Shown here: positions 8,491 to 16,485 of the stretch, one piece after another | How positions within the stretch are numbered: position 1 is the stretch's first letter | Layout of the letters: the number at the start of each line of letters is the position of its first letter | Assembly: GCF_016907235.1 (NCBI RefSeq) | Contig: NZ_JAFBBO010000001.1 | Span: forward strand, 3,968,001-4,032,000 | From: Oerskovia jenensis | GTDB lineage: Bacteria; Actinomycetota; Actinomycetes; Actinomycetales; Cellulomonadaceae | DNA length: 64,000 nt | Direction of reading: 5' to 3' | Position numbers and translations under genes: made by a program | Notes under the pieces: generated by a model | Told to the model about the DNA's origin: nothing | Seen by the model: the letters and a program-made list of their open reading frames with translations, nothing else | Database searches by the model: none

Positions 8491-9264
8491 TCAGCCGGCG
8501 GGCGCGGTGCCGTCACGCGCTGTGCCGGCGCGCGCGCCGAACACCGCGGTCCCCACGCGCACGATCGTGGCCCCCTCGGCGATCGCCGCCTCCAGGTCGC
8601 CGCTCATGCCCATCGACAGCTCGCGCGCCTCACCCGTCCCCGGGGCCCCGCTCGCGAGCACCTCGTCGCGGATCGCGCGCAGCCGCTCGAACCCGGCGCG
8701 CACCAGCGCGGTGTCGGGGGAGTGCGCCCCGATCGTCATGAACCCCGTGAGGCGCAGACCCTCCAGGGCGGCGACCTGACGGGAGAGGTGCGCGGCGTCG
8801 TCGGGCCCCGTCCCCGCCTTGGACTCCTCGCCCGACACGTTGACCTGGACCATGACGTCGAGCGTGCGGCCCTCGCGCACGCAGCGGCTCGCGAGCGCCT
8901 CGGCGAGCGCGAGCGAGTCGACGGACTCGACGCCCGTGGCCGTGGCCAGGACCTGGTTGACCTTGTTGCGCTGCAGGTGCCCGATCATGTGGACGCGCAC
9001 CCCGCCGTCCGCGACCAGGTCGGCGAGGTCGGGCGCCTTGGCGACGAGCTCCTGGACGCGGTTCTCGCCGATCAGCGTCGCGCCCGCCGCGACGACCTCG
9101 CGGATCGCCGCGGGACCTTGCGTCTTGGTCGCGACGAGGAGCGCCACCTCTTCCGGAGTGCGGCCCGCGGCGAGCGCTGCGGCATCGATGCGCGCACGCA
9201 CCGCGGCGTAGCGGTCGGCGATGGTCGAGGGTGGGTCGAGGGTGGCGTCATGAGGGGAGGGCAC
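8491..9264 (-). CDS. yggS: YggS/PROSC family pyridoxal phosphate homeostasis protein
   Basis: Alanine-racemase-like TIM barrel that binds PLP and buffers free cofactor in the cytoplasm. It is 257 aa, usual for the family with a short N-terminal extension. The PLP Lys is Lys47 in LLVATKTQ, followed by family blocks IGENRVQE, HMIGHLQRNK and LSMGMSGDLEAAI. The GTG at 9264 sits 6 nt after a TAGACT box (9271-9276 on this strand), so the mRNA is probably leaderless. In many actinobacteria yggS lies near ftsZ; here it does not. Confidence 0.9.
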   Translation of the reverse strand: MPSPHDATLDPPSTIADRYAAVRARIDAAALAAGRTPEEVALLVATKTQGPAAIREVVAAGATLIGENRVQELVAKAPDLADLVADGGVRVHMIGHLQRNKVNQVLATATGVESVDSLALAEALASRCVREGRTLDVMVQVNVSGEESKAGTGPDDAAHLSRQVAALEGLRLTGFMTIGAHSPDTALVRAGFERLRAIRDEVLASGAPGTGEARELSMGMSGDLEAAIAEGATIVRVGTAVFGARAGTARDGTAPAG

Positions 9265-9270
9265 CGCAGC

Positions 9271-9276
9271 AGTCTA
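9271..9276 (-). promoter_or_regulatory. -10 box (TAGACT) for leaderless yggS transcript
   Basis: TAGACT is followed by exactly 6 nt and then the GTG start, which places the expected transcription start on the start codon. No Shine-Dalgarno is present. Confidence 0.6.
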
Positions 9277-9456
9277 GTTTCGGCGGCGCGCGTCGGGCCG
9301 GGGCGAGTCCTGCCCGACGGCGTCGCGCACCCCGGGAGGGCCGCGCGCCGGGGGCGGGGCGAGCCGGACGGTCGCGGTGCTGCGCCGGTCGCCTGCTGCG
9401 CCGGTCACGAGGCGCGGGCGACCCACCACGAGACCTGGCTGGGGGAGAATCGGGGC

Positions 9457-9846
9457 ATGAACGCGATCCTGAACGTCATCTGGCTGATCTTCGCGGGCCT
9501 CTGGCTCGCGCTCGGCTACGTCCTGGCCGGCATCATCTGCTGCGTCCTCATCATCACCATCCCGTTCGGCATCGCGAGCTTCCGCATCGCCGGGTACGCG
9601 CTGTGGCCGTTCGGGCGGACCGTCGTCGACAAGTCCACGGCCGGTGCGTTCTCCACGATCGGCAACGTGATCTGGGTGATCTTCGCGGGGCTCTGGCTCG
9701 CGATCGGGCACGTGGTCACCTCGATCCCGCTGTTCGTCTCGATCATCGGGATCCCCCTGGGCATCGCGAACCTCAAGATGATCCCGATCTCCCTGCTCCC
9801 GCTCGGCAAGCAGATCGTGCCGACGAACGCGCGCTTCGGGGCCTGA
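9457..9846 (+). CDS. yccF: YccF domain (DUF307) membrane protein
   Basis: Small integral membrane protein of unknown function, 129 aa. It contains two near-duplicate YccF repeats (NVIWLIFAGLWLALGY near residue 6, NVIWVIFAGLWLAIGH near residue 70). Each is followed by a conserved Pro-Phe-Gly or Pro-Leu-Gly turn, and there are about four membrane segments in total. The ATG at 9457 is preceded by GGGGAG. It stands alone between yggS (divergent) and a hydrolase gene. Confidence 0.88.
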   Translation: MNAILNVIWLIFAGLWLALGYVLAGIICCVLIITIPFGIASFRIAGYALWPFGRTVVDKSTAGAFSTIGNVIWVIFAGLWLAIGHVVTSIPLFVSIIGIPLGIANLKMIPISLLPLGKQIVPTNARFGA

Positions 9847-9964
9847 CGCGCCAGGATCGGGTGGGGCCCGGGGAGTCCGGGCGACCGCGCGGCACGGACG
9901 GGCCGGCGGTCCGAGGGCGACCGCGGGCCACGGAGTCCGGGGCCTGCGACGACGGGAGCGAGAC

Positions 9965-10690
9965 ATGGACGACGCTCGGCGGAGCCAGGTGCCGTACCTC
10001 GGACGAGCGCTGCGACGCACGTGGTGGCGCGCGCTCGACTACGCCTGCGTGCTGCGCTGGCAGGTGGCCGGACTGCTGTCCCGCACGGGACCCGACGAGC
10101 TCCGCCGACCGGACCACCCGGTCGGGCCACCCGTCGTCCTCGTCCCCGGGGTGTACGAGTCCTGGCGCTTCCTCCTGCCGCTCGCCACGCTGCTCCACGA
10201 CCACGGGGTCGCGGTCCACGTGCTCCCGGAGCTCCGGGACAACCGGAGACCCGTCGCCGACGGGGCCGTCCTCCTCGCGCGGTACCTCCGGGAGCAGGAC
10301 CTGCACGACGTCGTCGTCGTCGCGCACAGCAAGGGCGGGCTCATCGGGAAGCTCGCCATGGTGCGCCAGAGTCCGGACGGCCGGATCGCGTCGATGATCG
10401 CGATCAACACGCCGTTCGCGGGCTCCGTCTACGCGCGCTGGTTCCTTGCCCCCGCGGTCCGTGCGTTCGTCCCGAACGACGCCACGATCGTCGCGCTGTC
10501 CGCCGAGCGGGCGGTCAACGAGCGCATCACGTCGGTGCACAGCCGCTGGGACCCGCACATCCCCGCCGGAAGCATGCTCGACGGCGCGCAGGACGTGGTG
10601 CTCGAGACCCCGGGGCACTTCCGACCGCTCGCCGACCCGAGGCTGCACGCTCTCCTGATCGAACGGATCGTCGCACCGCAGCGGTCCTGA
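9965..10690 (+). CDS. Alpha/beta hydrolase, putative esterase/lipase
   Basis: A 241-aa cytoplasmic-looking alpha/beta hydrolase. The oxyanion region VLVPGVYESW is near residue 60 and the nucleophile elbow AHSKGG places Ser122. A late His in ETPGHFRPL fits the triad. Resemblance is to triacylglycerol-lipase-like proteins that act on acyl esters, but the substrate is unknown. GGGAG precedes the ATG. Confidence 0.75.
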   Translation: MDDARRSQVPYLGRALRRTWWRALDYACVLRWQVAGLLSRTGPDELRRPDHPVGPPVVLVPGVYESWRFLLPLATLLHDHGVAVHVLPELRDNRRPVADGAVLLARYLREQDLHDVVVVAHSKGGLIGKLAMVRQSPDGRIASMIAINTPFAGSVYARWFLAPAVRAFVPNDATIVALSAERAVNERITSVHSRWDPHIPAGSMLDGAQDVVLETPGHFRPLADPRLHALLIERIVAPQRS

Positions 10691-10874
10691 GCGGGCCGGC
10701 CGCCGACCTGCTCTTTCGCCCTCAGGCTCGTCGGGGCGTGAGCGCCGTCGTCGCGCCGGCCCGGACGCGACGGCCGAGGGGTGCGTTCGACGGTGTCCGT
10801 GACCAGGCGGACCGGGCAGCGAGACGTTGGCGAGCCCTGTTGGTCCACGAAGCGAGGCGCCCGCCCGGCGGCGC

Positions 10875-10880
10875 TAGGAT
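10875..10880 (+). promoter_or_regulatory. -10 box (TAGGAT) for leaderless HAD transcript
   Basis: TAGGAT, then 6 nt, then the GTG at 10887; no Shine-Dalgarno. Confidence 0.55.
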
Positions 10881-10886
10881 CGCGCC

Positions 10887-11618
10887 GTGACCGCGCCTGC
10901 GAGGACCGTGCCCGCTCCTGCGTTCCGGGGGGTCCTCCTCGACTGGCGGGGGACGCTCGTCGTCGCGCCGACCTACCGGTGGCTCGTCGTGACGGCGTTG
11001 GTACGGCTCGGTCGGTGCACCGCAGACGCTGACGTCGAACGGGTGCTGATCGCGTTGCGGGGCGCCGACAGCACGCGGGTCGACTCGTCGGAGATCGACA
11101 CCGACGTCGTCGAGCATCGTGCGGCGTACGCGGACTGGTTCCGGTCGGCGGGGCTCGACGACGAGCTCGCCGCGACGCTCTACGCCGTCGAGTCGGACGT
11201 CTCGCTCAACGCGTTCGCGCAGGACGTCGAGCCCCTGCTGACCGGACTCGCCGAGGCCGGCGTGCGCGTCGGGGTGGTGAGCGACGTCCACGTCGACCTG
11301 CGACCGACGTTCGCAGCCCACCTGTTGCCCGACGGGCGCTCGTGGGCGGACCTCGTCCACACCTGGGCGCTCTCCTACGAGCTGGGGGTCGCGAAACCGG
11401 ACCCGGCGATCTTCCGGACGGCTCTCGACGGACTCGGCATGTCCGCGTCCGACGTCCTGATGGTCGGGGACCGGGCCGGCTGGGACGGCGCAGCGGTCGA
11501 CGTCGGCATGACGACCCTCCTGCTACCGGCGCTCGCGGACCCCGCGGACGAGCGGCTGCACCGGGTGCTGGACCTGGTGCTCCCGGGACATCCTCGCGCT
11601 GAGCGGGGGAGCGACTGA
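10887..11618 (+). CDS. HAD-superfamily hydrolase with altered motif I
   Basis: A 243-aa HAD protein of unknown substrate. Motif I reads LLDWRGTL: the nucleophile Asp19 is present, but the second Asp of the usual DxDGT is Arg21. Motif III Lys (GVAKPDPAIF) and motif IV (VLMVGDRAGWDG) are intact, and a C1-type cap lies between. The second Asp is the general acid/base in HAD phosphatases, so an ordinary phosphatase reaction is doubtful. A dehalogenase-like, phosphonatase-like or non-catalytic role is possible. GTG start, apparently leaderless. Confidence 0.75.
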   Translation: MTAPARTVPAPAFRGVLLDWRGTLVVAPTYRWLVVTALVRLGRCTADADVERVLIALRGADSTRVDSSEIDTDVVEHRAAYADWFRSAGLDDELAATLYAVESDVSLNAFAQDVEPLLTGLAEAGVRVGVVSDVHVDLRPTFAAHLLPDGRSWADLVHTWALSYELGVAKPDPAIFRTALDGLGMSASDVLMVGDRAGWDGAAVDVGMTTLLLPALADPADERLHRVLDLVLPGHPRAERGSD

Positions 11619-11627
11619 CGGGTTCGA

Positions 11628-11670
11628 TCGGGCGTGGGGCAGGCGCGGACTCCAGCGGACCCCACCCCGA
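11628..11670. terminator. Bidirectional terminator-like hairpin between convergent genes
   Basis: TCGGGCGTGGGG (11628-11639) pairs with CCCCACCCCGA (11660-11670), 11 bp with one bulged C, between the HAD stop and the hydrolase stop. No T-run. Confidence 0.5.
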
Positions 11671-11685
11671 CAGGGGAGACGTGCC

Positions 11686-12513
11686 CTAGCCGCGCGGCAG
11701 CTGCAGGACGCGCGTCAGGCCGGGGGAGTCCGGGTCGTCGACGATCTCGACGCCGTCGAGCCACGACCCGATCACGTGCGCGAGCTCGCCCGGGTGGCTG
11801 AAGTTGATCGCGTGCGCGGCACCCTCGATGAGGGCGACCGTGGTCAGGTCCCCCGCCAGTCGGCCGACCTCCCGGACCCGCGCAGGTGGTGGCATGAGCG
11901 GGTCTCTGCTCCCGACGACGGCGAGCGTCGGCACCGTCGAGGTGATGATCCGCTCCAACGAGGGGAAGCGGGTGAGCTCGCTGAACAGGTTGAACGTGTT
12001 GACGGGCCCGAACCGCAGGTAGTCCGGGACCGCGAGGCGTGCCATCCTCGGGCTCTCGCGAGGACCGTCGAGCGCGAGCTGGCCGATGGCGCGTGCGAGC
12101 CCCTGGTTGTGGCGGCCCCCGGCGGGCGACACGAGCACCATGCGGTCCACCCGTTCCGGCGCGCTGTGCGCGATCTCGAGGCTGACCGGGCAGCCCATCG
12201 AGTTGCCCACCAGCACGACCTTCTCGAGTCCCAGGGCGTCGAGGATGCGGATCAGGGCGTGCGCGAGCCCAGGGATGCCGAGGGTGTAGTCCCACCGTTC
12301 GCTCCGGCCGTGCCCCGGCAGGTCGGGGACGAGGTTCGTCGCCCGTGCGGCCAGGACCTCGGCCGTGGGCAGGAGGGACGAGCCGGAGATCCCGAAGCCG
12401 TGCACGTGGACGATCGGCAGGGCGTCGGGGACGTCGGGACTGCGCCGGTAGAACACGCGGTGCCCGTCGATCTCCGCCGTGTCCTCGGTCCATCCGGCGG
12501 TGTTCGCGGCCAT
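11686..12513 (-). CDS. Alpha/beta fold hydrolase (MhpC-like)
   Basis: A 275-aa hydrolase. The N-terminus has the oxyanion segment HVHGFGISG and DLPGHGRSERW, typical of the MhpC/epoxide-hydrolase group. The nucleophile is Ser105 in GNSMGCP. The acid is probably in VVGSRDPLMPP and the His in EGAAHAINF. Substrate unknown. I use the ATG at 12513 rather than the GTG at 12549: it leaves the standard N-terminus and has a CACGAT box 6 nt upstream, a degenerate leaderless arrangement. The next minus-strand gene, 75 nt upstream, is the exported PKD-like protein. Confidence 0.8.
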   Translation of the reverse strand: MAANTAGWTEDTAEIDGHRVFYRRSPDVPDALPIVHVHGFGISGSSLLPTAEVLAARATNLVPDLPGHGRSERWDYTLGIPGLAHALIRILDALGLEKVVLVGNSMGCPVSLEIAHSAPERVDRMVLVSPAGGRHNQGLARAIGQLALDGPRESPRMARLAVPDYLRFGPVNTFNLFSELTRFPSLERIITSTVPTLAVVGSRDPLMPPPARVREVGRLAGDLTTVALIEGAAHAINFSHPGELAHVIGSWLDGVEIVDDPDSPGLTRVLQLPRG

Positions 12514-12588
12514 GAGCCGATCGTGGCAGAGCAGTGGGGCGTGGGCCACCCGTGCGGTGATCCGCTTGCTGGGTGCGCCGGTCGCGTC

Positions 12589-13512
12589 TCAGGGCAGGGG
12601 TTCGGTGACGAGGCGGGAGCGGGCTTCGTGGACCTGGAGGGGTGCGGCAGTGCTGGTGGTTGTCGCAGTGCCGGTGATGGGGGTCCAGGTGGGGGCGCCG
12701 GTGATGCGGAAGCGGGCGGTCCAGGTGGTGGTCAGGGTGATGGTGACCTGGTCGGCGGGCTGGGTGTAGGTGTGGTGGACCGTGTGGTCGGGGTAGGGGG
12801 CGCCGGGGTCGGTCGTGACCAGGGGTGGGGTGGCGTCGTCGTAGTCCCAGGTGAAGGTGTCGGGGTCGACGCGCAGGGTGACGGGGATGCCGAGGAGCGT
12901 CGTGGCGAGCTCCTGGGAGTCGTCGGTGGTGTGGGTGATGGTCGGGATGTTGACCAGGGTCCACCCGTCGGGGGGTTGGACGCTCACCGGGGAGGGGCTG
13001 ATGGCCAAGGTGGCCAGGGCGCGCTCGGCCTCGGCGGTGAGGTCGGCCGGGGTGACGCAGGACTGGTCGACGACGGGCTCCCCGGCAGGTGACCACGCAC
13101 CGGGGACACCGTCGGCGTCGATGGTGCGGGTCTGGCGGTACAGGGCGCCGAGGTAGTAGGAGTCCGCGGCGCACTCGATCCCGGCCTCGACGAGGCGCCT
13201 GGCCTGGCCACAGCCGCGCGAGAGGTCCGTGTCGGCGTCCAGGCCGTGGAAGACCTCGCACTGCTCGGGAGTCGCCCGGAAGAACTTCTCCGTCGCCGGT
13301 CCACCCGTGCTGCCGGCCTCGAACGCGCCACCACCGCGGGTCGCGTACTCCGCCTCGAGATTGACCGACTGACCGTCGGTCCTGCCAGTGAAGCCCCAAT
13401 CTCCTGGAGGTAGTTCGGTAGTCGTCGAAGAGGGAGATGGGAGGAGGGGTGCCGTCAAGGCGAGGAGAACGGTGAGTACTCTTCCGCGGAGCGGAAGCAT
13501 CCTATGCGCCAT
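12589..13512 (-). CDS. Exported PKD-like hypothetical protein
   Basis: A 307-aa secreted protein of unknown function. Residues 1-26 form a signal peptide (Arg-rich start, hydrophobic core, APLLPSPSS). The middle contains four Cys (CEVFHGL, RGCGQAR, IECAADS, QSCVTP), probably disulfides. The C-terminal ~130 residues (FTWDYDD, then HHTYTQPADQVTITLTTTW) have the W-D-Y-D and terminal T-Y-x-x-P spacing of PKD-like beta-sandwich domains. It begins 6 nt after the DUF6318 lipoprotein stop, so the two form an operon and probably work together at the cell surface. There is no membrane anchor after the signal. Confidence 0.65.
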   Translation of the reverse strand: MAHRMLPLRGRVLTVLLALTAPLLPSPSSTTTELPPGDWGFTGRTDGQSVNLEAEYATRGGGAFEAGSTGGPATEKFFRATPEQCEVFHGLDADTDLSRGCGQARRLVEAGIECAADSYYLGALYRQTRTIDADGVPGAWSPAGEPVVDQSCVTPADLTAEAERALATLAISPSPVSVQPPDGWTLVNIPTITHTTDDSQELATTLLGIPVTLRVDPDTFTWDYDDATPPLVTTDPGAPYPDHTVHHTYTQPADQVTITLTTTWTARFRITGAPTWTPITGTATTTSTAAPLQVHEARSRLVTEPLP

Positions 13513-13518
13513 GTCCGC

Positions 13519-14142
13519 CTAGCCCTCTGGAACCGATGCGATCTCGACGATCACCCAGCTGCCGTCGCTTCGCCCGACCTCAACTCGGGCGGTCGCGACG
13601 GAGGTCGGCTCCGAGGCGATTTCCACCCCGTCGCGATCGACCACGGTCAGGGCTTCTTGTGTCACCGTCACGTCGAGCGGATAGATTCCCGTCTGCTCGT
13701 CGCGTACGTACTTGCCGGGGTCGTCGACCGACGCGTCCATCTCACCTCCGGCGTATGACCCGCCAGACGAAGCGAGCCACGCCACTTGCTCCAAGGTCTC
13801 TGAGCAGTATCCGCACGTGCGGTGAGACATTGCCTTCAGATCCGAGTCGTCGACAGCGGCGAGCGCATACCCCGACAGCTCGACGTAGTACTCCGCCGCC
13901 GCGGCCGCTCCCTCGGCGTCGTCGGTGTCCATCGCGGGAGGGCGCTCGGGCTTGACGGGCCCGCTCGGGGACGGTGTCGGGCTCGGCGCGGGTGCCGGTT
14001 CGTCGACGGTCTCGGGGGGTGGTGACGGCGTCGGCTCCTGCGCGCCTGCGCACCCGGCGACCAGTCCACCCGCGACGACCAGGACGACAGCCGCCCGTAC
14101 GCACTGGATGGCGTGACGGGACCTGCGGGCACGACGAGACAT
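13519..14142 (-). CDS. DUF6318 family lipoprotein
   Basis: A 207-aa surface lipoprotein of unknown function. The ATG at 14142 follows AGGGGGT and begins an Arg-rich signal with lipobox VAGC. A Pro/Ser/Thr/Glu-rich linker of ~45 residues follows. The DUF6318 domain comes next, with AAEYYVELSGYALA and the conserved Cys pair CGYCSE. The longer frame up to 14343 lacks a better start. First gene of a two-gene operon with the PKD-like protein. Confidence 0.75.
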   Translation of the reverse strand: MSRRARRSRHAIQCVRAAVVLVVAGGLVAGCAGAQEPTPSPPPETVDEPAPAPSPTPSPSGPVKPERPPAMDTDDAEGAAAAAEYYVELSGYALAAVDDSDLKAMSHRTCGYCSETLEQVAWLASSGGSYAGGEMDASVDDPGKYVRDEQTGIYPLDVTVTQEALTVVDRDGVEIASEPTSVATARVEVGRSDGSWVIVEIASVPEG

Positions 14143-14520
14143 GAGACCCCCTGCATGGCACGGACGACGATGCCGACCTTGGCACCCCCGCGAACTCCCC
14201 ACAGAACCTAGCGAAACGGACCACTCCAGGGAACCCCACCGTCCCGCCCTGTGGACAACCTCCCGACCCAGGGCGGCCGGCGGAGCAAGGCACCAGCACC
14301 GAGATGCTGTTCGTCGTCGCTCATCCACGGAGCCGAGCGACAACCCCCAGCATCTCGGAGAACCCGTGGGCTGACTCGCGCGCGACGGAGCGGACAGTTC
14401 ACCCGGTTGCTCGCGTCGGATCGTCTGCTTCTGGACTAATGTCCCAAACGCTCGCTGCCCTCCTCCCTCGGGGCGACGCGTCCTTCCCGCGATGTCGCCA
14501 CACCTGACGAACGGCCTGCC
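14143..14520. other. Non-coding gap between divergent DUF6318 and DUF4041 genes
   Basis: This 378-nt stretch holds the upstream copy of the 58-nt nested hairpin and a TAATGT -10-like box at about 14437-14442, which would give the downstream gene a leader of ~75 nt. The GC content is a little lower than its surroundings. I find no reading frame with a credible start. Confidence 0.5.
14300..14357. repeat. 58-nt nested hairpin element, copy 1
   Basis: The outer arms CGAGATGCTG (14300-14309) and CAGCATCTCG (14348-14357) pair perfectly, with one more C-G pair outside. The inner arms GTCGCTC (14316-14322) and GAGCGAC (14335-14341) pair perfectly around the loop ATCCACGGAGCC. The internal loop is TTCGTC on the left and AACCCC on the right. 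A second copy in the same orientation lies beyond the DUF4041 gene. Confidence 0.85.
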
Positions 14521-16215
14521 ATGACCTCACCAGAGCTTCGCTACGTCTCACCCCCGAACTGGCCCGCGCCCCCAGACGGCTGGAGCCCGCCGGACGGGTG
14601 GTCTCCGCCCGCGAGCTGGCCGGCCCCTCCGCCAGACTGGCAGTTCTGGGTCCCGGTCGCGGCACCCACGCCGATGCCCCAGCAGCCCACCGCGTCGGCA
14701 CCGGTGCCCGCGCGGACGCCGGCGCCCGCTCCCGCGCCAGCGCCCGCTCCCGCCGCGGCATTCCCGCCGGCCCAGACCCCGCCGGCCCAGTCGAGCCCCG
14801 TCTTTGCCGCAGCCACCCCTGCGGTGGGCATGCCGCCGTCGGGCACGGGACAGGTCCCTACTCAGACCGGCGCGCCGTCCGGCTCCGCGATCCCGTTCTT
14901 CGGCGCGCGGAAGAAGGCGCGTGAGCTCGCCGGCGAGACCGACGCGCTCCGCGCGGAGGTCGAGCTTCTGCGTGCCGAGCTGACACGCATCGGTGCGATG
15001 GACGTCGCTCAGATCGAGCAGGAGCGTGTCACGGCGCAGCGGCGCTATGTCGAGGAGCGGACGGCTCGCGAGGTCGAGCAGGAGGCCGCCCGCCAGCGGT
15101 TCGCTCGCGAGCTCGCGGACCTCGGGGCGCAGGTCGGGACGCGCGATGCCCAGGTGCGCGACCTGAGCCGGCTCGTCGTGCAGCTGGAGGAGACTGCGCT
15201 CCTGCAGGAGGTCGGGATCTACGACTACCAGCACCCTCTGGAGAACGCCGAGGCCTACAAGGTGCGTCTCGCGCAGCTCAGGGTCCGGATCAAGGAGATG
15301 ACGACGGCCAACGGAGGCGCCGTCGAGGCATCGACGACCTGGCAGGTCAACGGCTCGGCGGCGCAGGGACGCAAGATGGTCTCCGACATCTCGAAGCTCA
15401 TGCTCCGGGCCTACAACGCTGAGGCGGACACCTTGGTGCGCGGGCTCAAGCCCCATCGCCTTGCCGCGAGCGTCGAGAAGCTCGAGAAGACCACCCTCAC
15501 CATCCAGAAGCTCGGCACCTCCATGAGCATCAAGATCTCGCCGCGCTACCACCAGCTGCGTATCCAGGAGCTCGAGCTGACGGCCGACTTCGTCGCCAAG
15601 CTCGCCGCCGAGAAGGAGGCCGAGCGTGAAGCGCGCGAGGCCCTGCGCGAGCAGCGCAAGGTCGAGCTCGAGACGGCCCGTGAGCGCGAACGCCTGAGCA
15701 AGGAGCGCAGCCACTACGAGAACGCGATGGCTGCGCTCGTCGCCAAGGGAGACGCCGAGGCGGTCGAGCGGATGCGGGCCCAGATCGAGGACATCGAGAA
15801 GGCCATCGCCGACCTCGACTACCGCGCAGCCAACCAGCGCGCTGGCTACGTGTACGTCATCTCCAACATCGGTGCCTTCGGCGAGCAGATGATCAAGGTC
15901 GGCATGACCCGTCGCCTCGACCCCATGGACCGCGTCAAGGAGCTCGGTGATGCCTCGGTACCGTTCGGGTTCGACGTGCACGCCATCTTCTTCTCGGACG
16001 ATGCCGTCGGGATCGAGAACAAGATGCACCAGCGGCTCGCCGACCGACGCGTCAACCGCATCAACCTCCGTCGCGAGTTCTTCTACGCGACCCCCAACGA
16101 GGCGCTCGGGCACCTGCGCGACCTCACGGGCGACGTCCTCACGTTCGAGGAGATTCCCGAGGCGCTCGAGTTCCGGCAGAGCCGCGGCCAGGGGGTGGCC
16201 GTCCCGCACGCCTGA
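14521..16215 (+). CDS. DUF4041 / GIY-YIG nuclease (SNIPE-like candidate anti-phage protein)
   Basis: A 564-aa multidomain protein. Residues 1-45 are a Pro/Trp-rich repeat (PPDGWSPPDGWSPPASW), an N-terminal module found on unrelated actinobacterial proteins. Residues 46-120 are a Pro/Ala linker, and ~130-215 is coiled coil. The DUF4041 domain starts near 228 (VGIYDYQHPLENAEAYK), and a second charged coiled coil spans ~345-435. The C-terminal T5orf172/Mug113 GIY-YIG domain begins at 442 (GYVYVISN, then KVGMTRR) with metal-binding Glu499 in GIENKMHQRL. DUF4041 plus GIY-YIG is the architecture of SNIPE, a membrane-associated nuclease that cuts phage DNA at injection. Here no transmembrane helix is seen, so localisation would have to come from the Pro/Trp region. 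Function is inferred. Confidence 0.8.
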   Translation: MTSPELRYVSPPNWPAPPDGWSPPDGWSPPASWPAPPPDWQFWVPVAAPTPMPQQPTASAPVPARTPAPAPAPAPAPAAAFPPAQTPPAQSSPVFAAATPAVGMPPSGTGQVPTQTGAPSGSAIPFFGARKKARELAGETDALRAEVELLRAELTRIGAMDVAQIEQERVTAQRRYVEERTAREVEQEAARQRFARELADLGAQVGTRDAQVRDLSRLVVQLEETALLQEVGIYDYQHPLENAEAYKVRLAQLRVRIKEMTTANGGAVEASTTWQVNGSAAQGRKMVSDISKLMLRAYNAEADTLVRGLKPHRLAASVEKLEKTTLTIQKLGTSMSIKISPRYHQLRIQELELTADFVAKLAAEKEAEREAREALREQRKVELETARERERLSKERSHYENAMAALVAKGDAEAVERMRAQIEDIEKAIADLDYRAANQRAGYVYVISNIGAFGEQMIKVGMTRRLDPMDRVKELGDASVPFGFDVHAIFFSDDAVGIENKMHQRLADRRVNRINLRREFFYATPNEALGHLRDLTGDVLTFEEIPEALEFRQSRGQGVAVPHA

Positions 16216-16259
16216 GGGCGGCGCCGACGGCGGCTCCGATCCCGGGCGGCCCGCAGACG

Positions 16260-16317
16260 CGAGATGCTGTTCGTCGTCGCTCATCCACGGAGCCGGGCGA
16301 CGATGGGCAGCATCTCG
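16260..16317. repeat. 58-nt nested hairpin element, copy 2
   Basis: Identical to copy 1 over its first 36 nt and over the right outer arm; 52 of 58 positions match. The inner right arm is GGGCGAC instead of GAGCGAC, which turns one A-U pair into a G-U pair and keeps the stem. The other changes are in the unpaired right internal loop (GATGGG). Direct orientation relative to copy 1. It begins 44 nt after the nuclease stop codon. Confidence 0.85.
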
Positions 16318-16485
16318 ACAGGCCCGGTGGTTCCCGCGTGGTGCTCTGGGCAGAGCCTCTGCGTGGGCCACGGCACGTACAGTGGCTTCGGCCGTTCCCG
16401 CCCCCTACCTGTCGGAGGACCTGTTGCCCGTCCACGTGCCAGCAGCACCGGTGGCACCCGACGATGACGTGTCGGCGGACCCCGC

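Noticed and set aside
11621-11650. Possible tRNA T-arm (GGTTCGATC)
   Set aside because: No acceptor, D or anticodon arm can be built around it; it is part of the terminator region.
14521-16215. Phage antirepressor or homing endonuclease reading of the GIY-YIG gene
   Set aside because: DUF4041 plus long coiled coils and the actinobacterial Pro/Trp N-terminus fit a chromosomal DUF4041 protein better. No intron, intein or phage gene surrounds it.
14300-16317. Integron-like cassette flanked by attC sites
   Set aside because: The hairpins lack the paired GTTRRRY/RYYYAAC core boxes and extrahelical bases of attC, and no integron integrase is present.
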